Shown piece by piece: positions 23,583-35,112 of a DNA stretch of 64,000 nucleotides. The notes under the pieces are model-generated. The model ran no database searches. It was not told the origin of the DNA and saw nothing but the letters and a program-made list of their open reading frames with translations. The stretch lies in assembly GCA_033807775.1 (NCBI GenBank), contig JAWVWS010001019.1:1-64000 (forward strand). The letters are read 5' to 3'. The stretch comes from Saussurea involucrata (Eukaryota; Streptophyta; Magnoliopsida; Asterales; Asteraceae). The translations under genes were made by a program, and so were the position numbers. Numbering within the stretch: the stretch's first letter is position 1; the number at the start of each line of letters is the position of its first letter.

Positions 23583-24259
23583 ATTTAGTAGATTTCCTCT
23601 GAAAACACATTTAAAAAATTGTTGGGTGTTTGTTTCGTATTTGCATAGTTGTTGCTGCTTTCGAATTTGGATATCTGGAAATACTTTGGAATTTGGGTTT
23701 TTGATACTGCTTTGGATTTTAAATATGTTTGTTTCATTTGGATATTATTGCTTTTTAGTATGAATAGTTTTTGATGTAACAATTTTTTGACATTTCATAT
23801 ATTTTAGGATATGTGTCTCAAAACTTTCTATAATGTTGATCAATTGTTTTTTGTTTAAAAAACCTATCATCATTAAACACAACCATATTATTATTCATGC
23901 GTTTATTAATGACTTGATTGACTAAACTATCTTGCATATAAACTTTTCATACTATGAACTAAAACATTACAAAACTCTGCCACATTGCACTTGAATAAAA
24001 TTTTCATACTAAAATATGACATTAAGTCTATTTGAGAACTTCAGCCACATTGCACTTCAATAAACATTTTCATACCAAAATATGACATTAAGTCTATATT
24101 AAAGAACTTCAGCAACCATGCAACAGCACGTCGATATTACAAGTACATGAACTAACACCACACACAAACAAAGGAAGGAAATATCTGAAACGTGAAAAAC
24201 AAACACAACACACTACTAAACGAAAAGACAGACATACGGATCATGCCCAAAAGCCAAAC
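23583..24259. other. Non-coding MULE sequence downstream of the Ulp1 gene
   Basis: This AT-rich stretch lies between the converging Ulp1 gene and coiled-coil ORF. It contains short direct repeats (CATACTAAAATATGACATTAAGTC-type) near 24005 and 24075. I see no coding sequence. Confidence 0.5.
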
Positions 24260-24586
24260 CTAATCCGACGGGGGGTTGCACTTGTAGTTCCTCCTAAGAG
24301 CATCATACGAATCCCTAACAGTATTTATGTCGTTGTAGTACTTCCAAACCATCTCTTGAAGATCCTTATTTTGAGCTTCAAGGTCTTCAACACGCTTGCA
24401 CCGATCGTCAAGATAATTTTTAGCCCATTCCAAATGATGAACGGTGTCTTCATGCTTCTCTTGCAAACGCTTCAACTCATCCCTAAGAGCTCGGTTCTCT
24501 CGGATTAACGCATCAATGACAACCACTTGGTTGGAATGAGATCCAATGGGATTAACACCATTTTGGTTTCTTGGGTTGTTTGCCAT
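24260..24586 (-). CDS. Small coiled-coil protein of unknown function inside the MULE
   Basis: This is a complete 108-codon frame from ATG (24586) to TAG (24260). After a polar N-terminus (MANNPRNQNG) nearly all of it is predicted coiled coil: ALIRENRALRDELKRLQEK, then LDDRCKRVEDLEAQNKDL, with leucines at heptad spacing over about residues 26-95. It ends in NPPSD. A TATA-like TATATATTAA lies about 60 bp upstream (complement of 24644-24652). The SIRE-like copia is inserted 84 bp upstream of the ATG, with its 3' LTR transcribing toward it. Unlike its two large neighbours it has no stop. I do not recognise the family. It could be a third MULE gene, a captured host fragment, or a chance survivor. 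Confidence 0.5.
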   Translation of the reverse strand: MANNPRNQNGVNPIGSHSNQVVVIDALIRENRALRDELKRLQEKHEDTVHHLEWAKNYLDDRCKRVEDLEAQNKDLQEMVWKYYNDINTVRDSYDALRRNYKCNPPSD

Positions 24587-24670
24587 GACTAGTGAGTGTA
24601 TATGCAGATAAGTTTATGGAAAACTAAAAGAAGATAGATGGCTTAATATATAGATTAAAAGTGAAGATAT

Positions 24671-25707
24671 TGTTGGTCCCGAAGGGCTATACAAGTTTGT
24701 AGAAGGGGGGGTTGAATACAAACACACAAATTTTACTTTTCTAAATTGTTTATTGATAAATCATTAATAATTTACAGCTTGTTGGAACAAGATTAAGGTT
24801 AAACCTAAATCTAAACAAGTTGGAACACTAAGTTTTCTTGCACTAAGAAAGAGAAGGAAATTACTAATAATAACCTATCTCAAGATAAGAAGATGAACTT
24901 GACCAGAGTTAGCAAGTTACTTCAAAATGAAGTGAGGTCTTCTTCTTATATACTGCATGCATTTAATGCATGGCAGTTTATACTTTACACGTGGCAGCAG
25001 CTGATTGGTTGTAGGATCTGACTTGAGTAGACAACCTTAGTAGCCGCATGGTGAACAATGTAGTATCAGAGTAGCTGTACGATTTCAGACAATAAGGAGG
25101 TTCTTTTCTGACATATCGTACGGAGTCGTGCAAGGGTGGTTAAGACAAAAGTACTTTGTACGGAGGACTTCATGATCAGCTTTACGTTGATTCAGCGGTC
25201 TATCATTCTATATCAGCGAATGATAAAGTTCAGCGATAGCTGAACTCTTGTACTTGATACTTCACGTTGAGTGGACAAATCTGAGTCTTCGTTGATCCGC
25301 ATCAGTTCATTAGGAGACTTGTCGCTGGTTCTTGAGCTGTATCTTCGACTTCAGCGTAGAACCTATGTTGACGTGAAACTTGTCTTCAGGGATCATAAGT
25401 AAACAACTAACTTATCAGCGATCACCATAAGGACTGAACAGGCTCAGAGCATTATGGTGAACAGTTACGTTGAACAATATATGAGATCATCAGCGATCAT
25501 CAACAAGACTGAACAGGCTCAGAGCTTGCTAAATGAACAGGGTTCGCTGAATGTCTAATCTAAAGAACGAGAGTTCCTATCAGCGGTACTGAAAACAGCC
25601 TTAGTACTTATCAGCGATAGTGAAACTCTTATCCATTGTTTACTTACAATTTTCACTAAGTAGAATGGAGAGGGTCATTATCAAATCACTGAGGGTTTGG
25701 ATCAACA
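24671..25707 (-). repeat. 3' LTR of the SIRE-like element
   Basis: It matches 35113-36151 throughout, including the repeated CAGCGATCA / GAACAGGCTCAGAGC blocks. It begins TGTTGGTCCC and ends GGATCAACA. Confidence 0.9.
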
Positions 25708-25978
25708 ATCTCCCCCTATTTGATTATGACATAGCAACAGAGAAAATTGCTATTTAATGAAAACATAAGGATAAAAAGAACTCGTAAAATATTTGTCCCT
25801 TTTACTGTTTTCTGGGATCTTTTCTGTACTGATGGAGTAAAGTACTTTCGCTGAAATCTTTCTTTAAACTTCGTATCAGATTACAAAGGGAAGTGGAAAG
25901 ATTACAAGTACAAGCGAAATAAATTACAAGTACAAAAGAATAACTGATAAAATAGAAGAATAAGGCGATCTTATCAGC

Positions 25979-28362
25979 TTATAGAGGTTCTTCCTTAATG
26001 AGAAGTTCAACAAGGGTCTTTGATGTGGGAATCATCCAGTCAGAGACATTTACTCCTTGATTCTTTTTGTTCAGAGCTTCTTCAAAAATCAAGGGTTTAA
26101 GATGTCGTGCCTGAATGTCGCGTTTGAATTCACACCAGTAGATGAGATCTTTCAGCTGTTCGATGGGAGTGATGGGAAGCTCAGAGATACGTTGAAAACG
26201 TTGTCGTCCATCATAGTCAATAAAGAATATTCCATAGGGTTCGCTTATGACTTTTCCAGGGATGAAAGTCTCACCAGGAGGAAGAGATGTGTCAAGTGCG
26301 GAAAGGTCAGGTTCTGGACCAAGAACTTCAGCACGAGAAAAACCAATACCTGTTTCGTTCTGTATAAGAGGACCTGAGTCTGAAGGTTTAGACTTTTTCT
26401 TTGCAGAGGCCCTTCTTTTCTGATTTGCGAGAGGAAGGGGAGGAGGAATATCCACACAAGAAGAGACTAAGTCGATCTGTTTATTTATCAGCTTTTCGAC
26501 ATGATCCTTGTACTTAGATTGAGACTTCTGGATGGCTAATATGATCTCCAACCATTCAGAGAGACTGTACTTCGTGATGGCTTCAGCATAGAATTTTTCG
26601 TACTGTTCGTTTTCTCTGAATATCTCGATTTCAGCGATTGAAACTTTGAGGGTTGATTTTCCAGTGATATGTACCTTGTTGATTCTGGCAGGTCGATATC
26701 TGAAGTGTACCTTTTCTTTGCACCAGATTAAAGTAGATTGAGACACAGTTCTCTTTTCTTCAACGATCTTCTTGGTGTCTTCCCATAGCTGACGTTGAAC
26801 TTCGATTGGAGTTCTTTTCAGCTTGGGGTCTTTCACTGATTGTTGAGTAAGCTGGATGGCGAGTTCTCTGTCTTTTTCTTCAGCTTCCCTTCTTTCAGCG
26901 ATTAACCTTTCAGCTCTGAGGTGATCCTTGTATTCCTTTTGTGAAAGTCTGAACTTTGGAGGAATAGAAGGAAGTTGATCACGCTTCAGGATGATTCGCT
27001 GATCTTCGAATCTCTTAATCGTCTCTTCTCTTCTTCTCTGATCCTCTTCACTTGGTTTTTGAGGAACCAAAGAAGGTCTGTTTTTGTGAGAGAGCAGCTG
27101 TTCTTCAGGTTCATCAGTCTCAGAGATCAAATCCAAGACTGGGATTATTTCTTCAGCGTTGGGAGCTGGGATTATTGTTGGTGAAGTCACAGCTGTAGAT
27201 ACTTCAGCGATATCCTCAAACAGGGGAGAGGACTAGCTGAAACACAGCGATCTTACGAATAAGAACTTGGGTAGAACAGAGAAAAGAAATTGGTTTAAGT
27301 GTATAGGCTTTTTGTGGAGAGTAGAGCTGATAATGTGTATAGATAGAGGAAGGATGCAGTGTAAGGAAGTAAGATGTAGTGTACCTGACAAACCGGCTTT
27401 TTAAGCAAGATCGTCAGATTTTCATTGTCTTCAGCGACACCTTTTCCTTTGCCCTTGTCAGCTTCAGACGCTGAAGGCTTTGTCTTGGTCCGCTCCCCTG
27501 AAGGTTCGTTTATCAAGATCCCTTTAAGAGTTGTAGTCTTCTGAGAAGGTTTGACGATAAAGGAGTCATCATCATCATCATCGTCATCATCATCATTCTT
27601 TGAAGAAGAGGATGGTTCATCATCAGAGATGTCGACGGCTTCTTCATCTTCAGCTTCAGATTCAGATTCTTCAGTATATTCTTCGAGTTGCTCCCCCTCA
27701 GATACAGAGGTAAGCTTCTCGGTTCCCTCAGGGTTTTCATCTCCCTGAGGTCCAACAGTTTCTTCATTTGTCTTCTCCCCCTCTTCAGTAAGGGAGAGGT
27801 TTTCAGTCTTCTCCCCCTCGATAGATTCATCATGGGGAAGGTCTTCAGAGTTCTTCTCCCCCCCTTCCTTATGATGAGTGGGGGAGGAATGCGATGACTC
27901 AGCAGATGGAGTTGGTTCCCTGTCTTCTTGGCCAGGGAGAGAAACAAAGGGTTTTTCTTTTGTGGCGATGGGAAGGCTCAGGGCTTTTCGGATAATGGCA
28001 GGGGTGATTTTTATGGTGCCAAAATCAGTGTCAGAGAGGATGCAATCGATTTTCTTCGTGGGATCTTTGGTCGATGGTAGCTGAGTGTGTCTGGCAGAAT
28101 ACCAGAACTGAGATAGTAGTAGCTGATGAGCAGGGGGTGTTATGGTCAGGGCTGTAGAGAGGCAACAGGTTTTAAGGAATTTCACAGCATCATTCAGATG
28201 TGTGACTTGCTTTCGAGGAGGAAACTCGAAAAGTGCATAGAGGTTGTTTGTTTTTGTCCAATCAAGTTCCTCAAGCGTGAACTTGACCTGAGGAGCTTTG
28301 GTGATTTCCAGTTCCTCGGCAGCAACCGTGTTCTCAGCAGTAGGAATGTCAGTAGATGCCAT
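25979..28362 (-). CDS. Accessory gene (ORF3, SIRE envelope-position) with a candidate intron
   Basis: Exon A (27385-28362) starts at ATG 28362 and stays open to a donor CAG|GTAC. The 152-bp intron 27233-27384 is pyrimidine-rich and ends TTTCAGCTAG. Exon B (27232 down to 25979) continues in phase to TAA. The spliced frame has 743 codons, and only splicing joins the two frames. Exon A has a folded-looking N-terminus (FTLEELDWTKTNNLYALFEF; IKITPAIIRKALSLP), then a long Glu/Ser-rich acidic segment with a poly-Asp run. Exon B has a basic and charged helical stretch (RRREETIKRFEDQR; RLIAERREAEEKDRELA) and a conserved C-terminal region shared with the remnant at 2552-3600. No signal peptide or membrane segment is visible, so an envelope role is not supported. 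Function unknown. Confidence 0.7.
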
Positions 28363-28364
28363 TT

Positions 28365-28896
28365 CTGTATTATCAGTTCAACCAAAGATATAACAAATAA
28401 GAATAATCTTAATGTGGAAAGATTTTCCAATAAGATGGTTCGAATTTTGTCCATTTCATTCAGACAAAAATGTCTTAATGAAGATTAGGGTTTTCTTGTT
28501 TTTGAAAAAAGAAATGCAAACCCAATAAAAAGTCTTGTTTTCCAGTTTCCTTTGAGGATTGGGATTCTGGAAAAACGTATGAAGAACAAGTTTAAGATAT
28601 TTGCGATTAAACTTGAAGAACAACCATGAAAGGTTGTGTTCATAAAACCAAGAAAGAAATGATTTCATTTTAAGAATGGTTTCTTTTGTTTGATCTTTTA
28701 AAAACAATGATAAGATCCAAAACAAGTTAAAACAGTAGATAATATAAGAATATTAACCTTGTGTTCTTTGTAGAAGATGAACAGTTCTTTAGGAGAGAAA
28801 ACTCGAATGTTCAAGATGCAACAGTATTCTTGAGAAAACTTGAGTAAGAAGTTGTTCGCGTAAAGGAAAAATATAAACCCAAAATGTGTTTATATA
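28365..28896 (-). promoter_or_regulatory. Candidate internal promoter, 5'-UTR exon and leader intron of ORF3
   Basis: On the minus strand a TATA box (CACTATATAAACA, complement of 28889-28896) precedes a leader of about 100 bases. The leader ends CACAAG|GTTAAT at 28758. A 393-bp intron (28365-28757) ends TAATACAG just 2 bases before the ORF3 ATG. The layout looks like an ordinary plant gene 5' end placed inside the retrotransposon. The start site is inferred. Confidence 0.5.
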
Positions 28897-29347
28897 GTGA
28901 GATTAGAGAGAGAAAATCTTGAGCGGGAAAAGATTTTCATCATGACACGGACACGTGTTTACATTTGATTGGCTGGTAAACGAAACGTGCAAACGTGTGT
29001 CAGAAAAAGAACGTGCCAGGGCTTATCCGTTGCGATGACGTCACGGATGTCCTTTCATATTTTAGGATGTCTCTGAGGTTTTGAAAGCTCAGGGACACTT
29101 TTGAAAACATGAAGCACTGAATAGAAATATCAGTGTTGGTTTTAGAAATTTCAAAGTATCGCTGATTAAGGAAGAGATATTCAGCGATGCAATTTGTCTT
29201 GAAATCTTGCATTTACATGCGATTGTCAGCGAAAGAAAAACATACCTTGATATCAGTCAATCAATTATGTTCAGAGAGAGAATGATAGAATGGGTTATAC
29301 AAGTTGATTTTATCCTATCGCTGATCAAATGTGAACCGCTGAAGATT
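28897..29347. other. Spacer between pol and the accessory gene
   Basis: The frames at 29000-29212 and 29207-29434 have no recognisable content. The stretch holds several CAGCGAT/ATCGCTG words like those of the LTRs. Confidence 0.45.
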
Positions 29348-32300
29348 TTACTCTTCAAAGTTCAGCACTCCAAGCTCGCTGATGAGAAAGTTGAATCTTG
29401 TCGCATCAAGAGGTTTGGTGAACAGATCAGCTAACTGATAGTCAGTTGGGATAAAGTGAAGTTCTATATCACCATTCATCACATGATCTCTGATAAAATG
29501 ATACCTGATTTCGATGTGTTTTGTCTTTGAGTGTAGCACTGGATTGTTGGCTATAGCGATGGCACTTGTGCTGTCGCAATAGATTGGAATTTTCGAGAGC
29601 TGTAGGTCATAGTCCAGTAGTTGATTTCTCATCCAAAAGACCTGAGAACAACAGCTTCCAGCGGCTACATACTCAGCTTCAGCGGTGGATTTGGACACTG
29701 AGTTTTGCTTTTTACTTGTCCAACTCACCAGCTTTCCGCCCCAGGAGCTGACAGCCTCTTGTGGTGCTTTTCCTATCCAATTTGCAACCTGCAAAATCAC
29801 TATCTGAATAGGCGATTAGATCAAACCCTGAGTCTTTGGGATACCAAAGACCTAGATTTGCAGTACCATTAAGGTAACGAAAGATTCTCTTTACAGCGAT
29901 CATATGAGATTCCTTAGGTTCAGCTTGATATCGTGCACACAAACAGGTTGCGTACATAATATCGGGTCGGCTAGCTATAAGATACAAGAGAGAGCCGATC
30001 ATCCCACGGTACAGCGTGACATTAACAGGTATTCCATTTGAATCCTTGTCTAGTGTCAGCGGTGGTGCCATAGGGGTTTTCATAGCTGAACTCTAAGTTA
30101 AATCGAATTTCTTCAGCATATCTTTAACATACTTTCCCTGATTAATGAAAGTTCCTTTTTTCATTTTGCTTTATCTGAAGACCAAGGAAATATGTTAGCT
30201 CACCCATCATGCTCATTTTATACTCTTCTTTCATTCTATCAGCGAAACGAGTACAAAGGTCAGGGTTAGTAGAACCAAATATAATGTCATCAACGTATAT
30301 CTGAACAAGAATAATATGACCTTTTACTTTCCTGAAGAATAGAGTCTTATCGATTTTACCACGCTCAAATTTTTCAATATGGAGATAAGTAGATCTCTAC
30401 CATGCACGAGGAGCTTGCTTTAAGCCATAAAGTGCCTTATCCAGTTTATAAACATAACCTGGACGCTTAGGATCTGAGAATCCTGGAGGTTGTTCCACAT
30501 AGACTTCTTCATTCAGCTGTCCATTTAGAAATGCTGACTTAACATCCATCTGATATACTTTGAAGTCTTTGTGTACAGCGTATGCTAAGAATAGACGAAT
30601 AGATTTTAGTCTTGCTACTGGAGCAAATGTTTCGTCGTAATCTATGCCTTCCTCTTGTCTGTATCCCTGAGCAACAAGTCGAGCCTTATTGTGGGTTACA
30701 GTTCCATGTTCGTCCAACTTGTTTCGATAGACCCATTTAGTGCCTATCACTGTCTTGTCAGTTGGTCTTCGAACAAGTTTCCAAACTTTGTTTCTTTCGA
30801 ATTCAGTCAGCTCTTCTTGCATGGCGCTGACCCAGTTTGGATCTTTGAGGGCATCATCTACTTTCTTTGGTTCAATCAGAGAAATAAAGTTAACAAATAA
30901 ACAAATATTACCTGCACTTCGTCGAGTCTGAACACCAGCATTTGGATCACCAAGAATTTGATCAATTGGGTGATTTATAGTCCATCGCTGAGCAGGAGCA
31001 TAAGTCGCTGACTCAAATTGAACTGGAGGAGCTGAAGATGAAGCTTCAGCAACTTCTGGAATATCAGCCAAGAGAGAAGTAGGTGCAGATGTCATTTCAT
31101 TCTCTGATTGCTGAGAAGTAGATGGAATGTCTGAGACATTTGGTTCAGAAGCAGGTATTGTGTTTAAAAGAACAGTTGAGACCCATGATGTTTCAGATTC
31201 ACTATTCGGCATGTTTGGGATGATAGTAGGACTACCATCTTCAACTGTATGAGTATGAGGAGTGGGAATATCTTCTGAATCACCAAGATGAGAAAACATC
31301 CATTGATTCAGTTCTTCAGTATCAGCGGACGGTTTAGAGTTCGCTGAATGGGATTCGTCAAACGTGACGTGAATAGTTTCTTCAACAGTTTGTCTTCTTC
31401 GATTGAAGACTCTGAAGGCTTTGGAAATTGAAGAATATCCAAGAAAGATTCCATCATCAGCCTTAGGATCAAACTTTCCAAGGGCATCTCTGTTATTCAG
31501 TATGAAACACTGACATCCAAAGATGTGAAGAAAGCTAATTGAAGGCTTTCTCCCATGAAAAAGTTCATAGGCTGTCTTATTGAATCTTTTAACTATCAGC
31601 GACCTATTTTGAGTAAAACAAGCAGTTAGACAGCTTATGCCCAAAACTTAGTAGGCAGGTGAGAATCGCTGAGCATTGAACGTGCAGCTTCAATAATTGT
31701 TCTATTTCTTCTTTCAACGACTCCGTTTTGTTGCGGTGTTCTCACTGAAGAAAAGTTGTGAGAAATACCCTTATTCTCAAAGAAGGAATCAAGAGAACTG
31801 TTTTTGAATTCAGTCCCATGATCACTCCTTATTGAGCGAACGGTCAAGTTGTTCAGGGTTTCCATCTTCCGAACAAAGGTGATGAGTTCTTCAGGGGTGT
31901 CACTCTTAGAACGGAGAAACATAACCCATGTATAGCGAGAGAATTCATCAACTATGACCAGTGTATATTTCTTTGCAGCGATGGATTGTTTGTTAACAGG
32001 GCCAAACAAATCCATATGGAGAAGTTGTAGAGGAGATGACACTGAGGAGACTTGCTTTGACTTAAAGCTTGCTTTGGTCTGCTTGCCTTTCTCACACGCT
32101 GAACATAAGGACTCTTGGGCATATGAGTGTTGAGGTAGACCAGTGACTAACTCTTTTGAAGAAAGAGTGTTCAGTGTCTTGAAGTTTAGATGAGAGAGCC
32201 TCTTATGCCATAGCCAGTTGACATCAGATGAGGCTTTTGAGAAGAAACAGGAGTTCTCAGTGGTTGTTGAGTCCATGTTTATTACATAAACATTTTCCAA

Positions 32301-32633
32301 ACGATAACCGCTGAGAGCTATCTTCTCCTTTTTGTCAGCGACAAAGCAGGATTCCTTAGTAAAGATTACTTTGTTATCCTTGTCGCAAAGCTGATTGATG
32401 CTTAGAAGATTATGCTTCAGCCCTTCAACATATGCGACTCTTCTGAAGGTTGTTGTGCCATTTGAGAGTACACCAAACCCTCGGGTATGTCCTTTTCCAT
32501 TTCCACCAAAAGTTACAGAGGGACCCTTCTCTTCTTCGTATTCAGTGAGCAGGCTTTTCTTTCCAGTCATGTGTCTAGAGCATCCGCTATCGAGATACCA
32601 GATACCCTTCTTAACCTACATTACAAAGGAAGA
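29348..32633 (-). pseudogene. Copia Pol (protease-integrase-RT-RNase H), frameshifted
   Basis: Blocks appear in order on the minus strand. Protease active site WYLDSGCSRHMTG is at about 32600. The pre-integrase domain has CSACEKGKQ. Integrase has LLHMDLFGPV, IVDEFSRYTW, IRSDHGTEFKN and a catalytic Glu in NGVVERRNR. RT has [27 protein letters not shown] and IYVDDIIFGS (near 30285). RNase H has YSDSDFAGCKLD, then STAEAEYVA and HIEIRYHFIRD. The breaks are a stop and a 1-base loss near 31635 after the integrase core, a TAG after QAPRAW (30394-30396), disruption at 30100-30170, and a frameshift near 29760. It would copy element RNA and integrate the cDNA; this copy cannot do so. Confidence 0.88.
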
Positions 32634-35045
32634 TTAGTTTTTCTTGGGTACCCACTTAACCATGTGTACACATTTGTCAGTAGACGTAGTTGGAATGGAA
32701 GGTTCAGCAGTCTTCGCAGCATTTGAAGATTCAGCTTTGTCAGTCTTCACTTTGGTTAATTTCTTAACCTCAGTGGTCTTCTTTGCCTTGGGGGCAGTGA
32801 TCTTCACCTTAGCTATCTTTTCAGCTTTGGTGGCTGTGGGGCACTTACTAGCAATATGATCAGTAAGTCCACAGTGATAACATTTCCTATAACTAAAAAT
32901 AGTTCTAGGACCATTTGAATGTTGAGCTTTAGATTTTGAATTAGAAGGACCAGCACCAAATAAGCTATTGGTTTTTGAAATGGGAGGAACATTTAGTTCT
33001 TCGGATTTCTTACCAAAGACATCCACTCTGATTCTAGGAGTAGATCGCTGAATAGATCCACGCTGAGTAGCTCCAGAGATCTGATTCCTTGATCCAGAGG
33101 GATAGGTCACTGAAGCTTTAGAAGCATTCAGCTTAGGTATACAGATACCCTTCTGAGGATTTTGGTTAAAAGCAATTCCTTTACCTTTATCTTTAAAGAC
33201 AGAGGTGAGTTTTGGATAAACCATTTTCTCTTTACCTTTTGAAGAGGTAGAAATTTCCTCAGGCATAGGCGGTTTAGAAGAGGAACACTGAGAGGATGAA
33301 GTATCAGCGACTGAGGATACGAAAGTTCCAAATAAGAGCATAGAACGATCAGTGGTTGGTTCTAGAGTATCAGCTTTGTAACCAATACCACGTTTATCAC
33401 TCAGGGGAATTTGAGACTTAATTATCTCAGTGATCTTTGTTGAGGAATTATACCATCCATCAACAGTAGCTTTTTCAGCTTTTAATGCAGCGATAGCTTC
33501 TTCGCGCTCGATTTTGACTAGCTGATTTAAGTACACTTGATCTTTAAAATCTTCTTCAATTTTAGAAAGATTTTCTATTTGAAGGTGACAGTTTTTAAGC
33601 TGTTCAGCGAGATCAAGGTTTTGATTTTCAACTACAGTTTTGCCATTCATGGCTTCATATAAACTTCTAGTCAAGAGATCAATCTTTCGAAGACTATTAG
33701 CTTCATCAATATTTGCAATTTTGGTAAAGAAGGAAGGTGATACCTGAGTAGCAGAGGTTGAAGTAGAGGGAATGTCATAATATTCTTCCTCATCTTCAAG
33801 TTTGGCCATAAGACAGAGATTGGCTTCATCATCTTCAGAGTCAGATGTTTCTTCCTCATCAGAGTCAGCCCAATCATAGTCAGCCATCAGGCCTTTGCCT
33901 TTCTTCTTAAAGCTTTTCAGCTTCGCATACCTTTCTTTCAGCTTGGCGTATTTGTCATCTCTAGACCTGAGGTTAGAGGATTTCTTGGGAAACGCTGAGT
34001 TTCTCGAAACTTTCTTTGACCTGCACTCGTTAGCGAAATGTCCTATCTTTTCACAGTTAAAACAAGTAGCAGTACCCTTATCAACAGGAGCTGATGATCT
34101 TGGCTGGTCAGTTATGGAAAGAGGTTTATTCTTTCTGAACATTTTCTTTTTAGCGAATCTCTTGAACTTTTTAGTGAGGAGAGCCAAAGATTCATCATCA
34201 TCTGAAGAGTCAGAATCTGATGACCTTTCAGAGTTACTCTCCAACTCAGTGATAGTGACCGAGAGTCGCTGAGTGGAAGGTTCCTCTGAGATTAAAGCAA
34301 CATGGGTGCTTTTGGAATCTTTTACAAGATTCTTCTTAAGATGACTCGATTGCTCATGATTCAGCATCGTGCCATATAAGGTAGAAAGATTCATCGATTT
34401 GAGATCTTTTGACAGCTTGAGACACATTGAATAGTTGTCCCAGCTTTCTGGTAAACATTCTAAAAACTTTGTCAGCACTTCAAAGTTAGAATATTCCTTA
34501 CCAACAGTTTTCAGATCTATTATTAAACAGTTAAAACGTTGGTGTACTTCAGAGAGAGTTTCATTCTTACCACAAATGAAGCTTTCATATTGTCTTACCT
34601 GGTTGATCTTTCGAGAGTCCTGGACTTCAGAAGTACCTTCATACTGAACACAGATTGTGTCCCACATAGCTTTTGAAGTTTTCAGGTTCATGACGGAATA
34701 GTAGACTTCGTCAGGAAGAGCCATGGAGAGTATGGATCTGGCTTTGGTGTCGATATCCACTTTCTTCTTATCTTCATCAGTCCACATATGAATTTCCTTA
34801 GGAATCAGCCTTTCTGGAATAGCAGGTCTATTCTCAGCGGTTGGAACTGCAGCATCAATTCTTACAGAACTATATGGGCCGTTTTCAAGATAATAAGGCA
34901 TAGTAGGGTCTACACCTTCTAAGAAGAGAATCATCCTATTTTTCCATAGATTAAAATTATCTCTGGAGAATCTAGGGGTTTTTGCAAGAGAACCATTGTC
35001 AATATAGTTTATGTTTGTGTTGGTAGCCATTTTCAGAAATAGCAA
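32634..35045 (-). CDS. Copia Gag, intact, SIRE-type (about 798-803 residues)
   Basis: One frame without stops. The likely start is the ATG at 35030 (MATNTNINYIDNGS), since upstream codons precede no better context. The N-terminal UBN2/DUF4219-type Gag core (FSRDNFNLWKNRM; about residues 25-230) is followed by knuckle CFNCEKIGHFANEC (near 34040), a long charged coiled-coil-like spacer and a second knuckle CYHCGLTDHIASKC (near 32860). It ends WVPKKN and TAA. The TAA (32634-32636) is followed in the same frame by TAG (32616-32618) before protease begins. Gag assembles the cytoplasmic particle and binds RNA. The spacer and second knuckle are typical of the SIRE/Maximus lineage. Confidence 0.88.
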   Translation of the reverse strand: MLFLKMATNTNINYIDNGSLAKTPRFSRDNFNLWKNRMILFLEGVDPTMPYYLENGPYSSVRIDAAVPTAENRPAIPERLIPKEIHMWTDEDKKKVDIDTKARSILSMALPDEVYYSVMNLKTSKAMWDTICVQYEGTSEVQDSRKINQVRQYESFICGKNETLSEVHQRFNCLIIDLKTVGKEYSNFEVLTKFLECLPESWDNYSMCLKLSKDLKSMNLSTLYGTMLNHEQSSHLKKNLVKDSKSTHVALISEEPSTQRLSVTITELESNSERSSDSDSSDDDESLALLTKKFKRFAKKKMFRKNKPLSITDQPRSSAPVDKGTATCFNCEKIGHFANECRSKKVSRNSAFPKKSSNLRSRDDKYAKLKERYAKLKSFKKKGKGLMADYDWADSDEEETSDSEDDEANLCLMAKLEDEEEYYDIPSTSTSATQVSPSFFTKIANIDEANSLRKIDLLTRSLYEAMNGKTVVENQNLDLAEQLKNCHLQIENLSKIEEDFKDQVYLNQLVKIEREEAIAALKAEKATVDGWYNSSTKITEIIKSQIPLSDKRGIGYKADTLEPTTDRSMLLFGTFVSSVADTSSSQCSSSKPPMPEEISTSSKGKEKMVYPKLTSVFKDKGKGIAFNQNPQKGICIPKLNASKASVTYPSGSRNQISGATQRGSIQRSTPRIRVDVFGKKSEELNVPPISKTNSLFGAGPSNSKSKAQHSNGPRTIFSYRKCYHCGLTDHIASKCPTATKAEKIAKVKITAPKAKKTTEVKKLTKVKTDKAESSNAAKTAEPSIPTTSTDKCVHMVKWVPKKN

Positions 35046-35098
35046 GGAAGAGAAATCTTAGTATAGATCAGATATTGTTTATGAGATTAAACAAATCC

Positions 35099-35110
35099 GC
35101 TCTGATACCA
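35099..35110 (-). other. PBS of the SIRE-like element
   Basis: The minus strand reads TGGTATCAGAGC (initiator tRNA-Met), 2 bp from the 5' LTR. Confidence 0.9.
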
Positions 35111-35112
35111 CT

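Noticed and set aside
25979..28362. Viral-type envelope protein in the SIRE-like element
   Set aside because: The position is that of the SIRE envelope-like ORF, but I see no signal peptide, furin-like site or membrane anchor. It is left as an accessory protein of unknown function.
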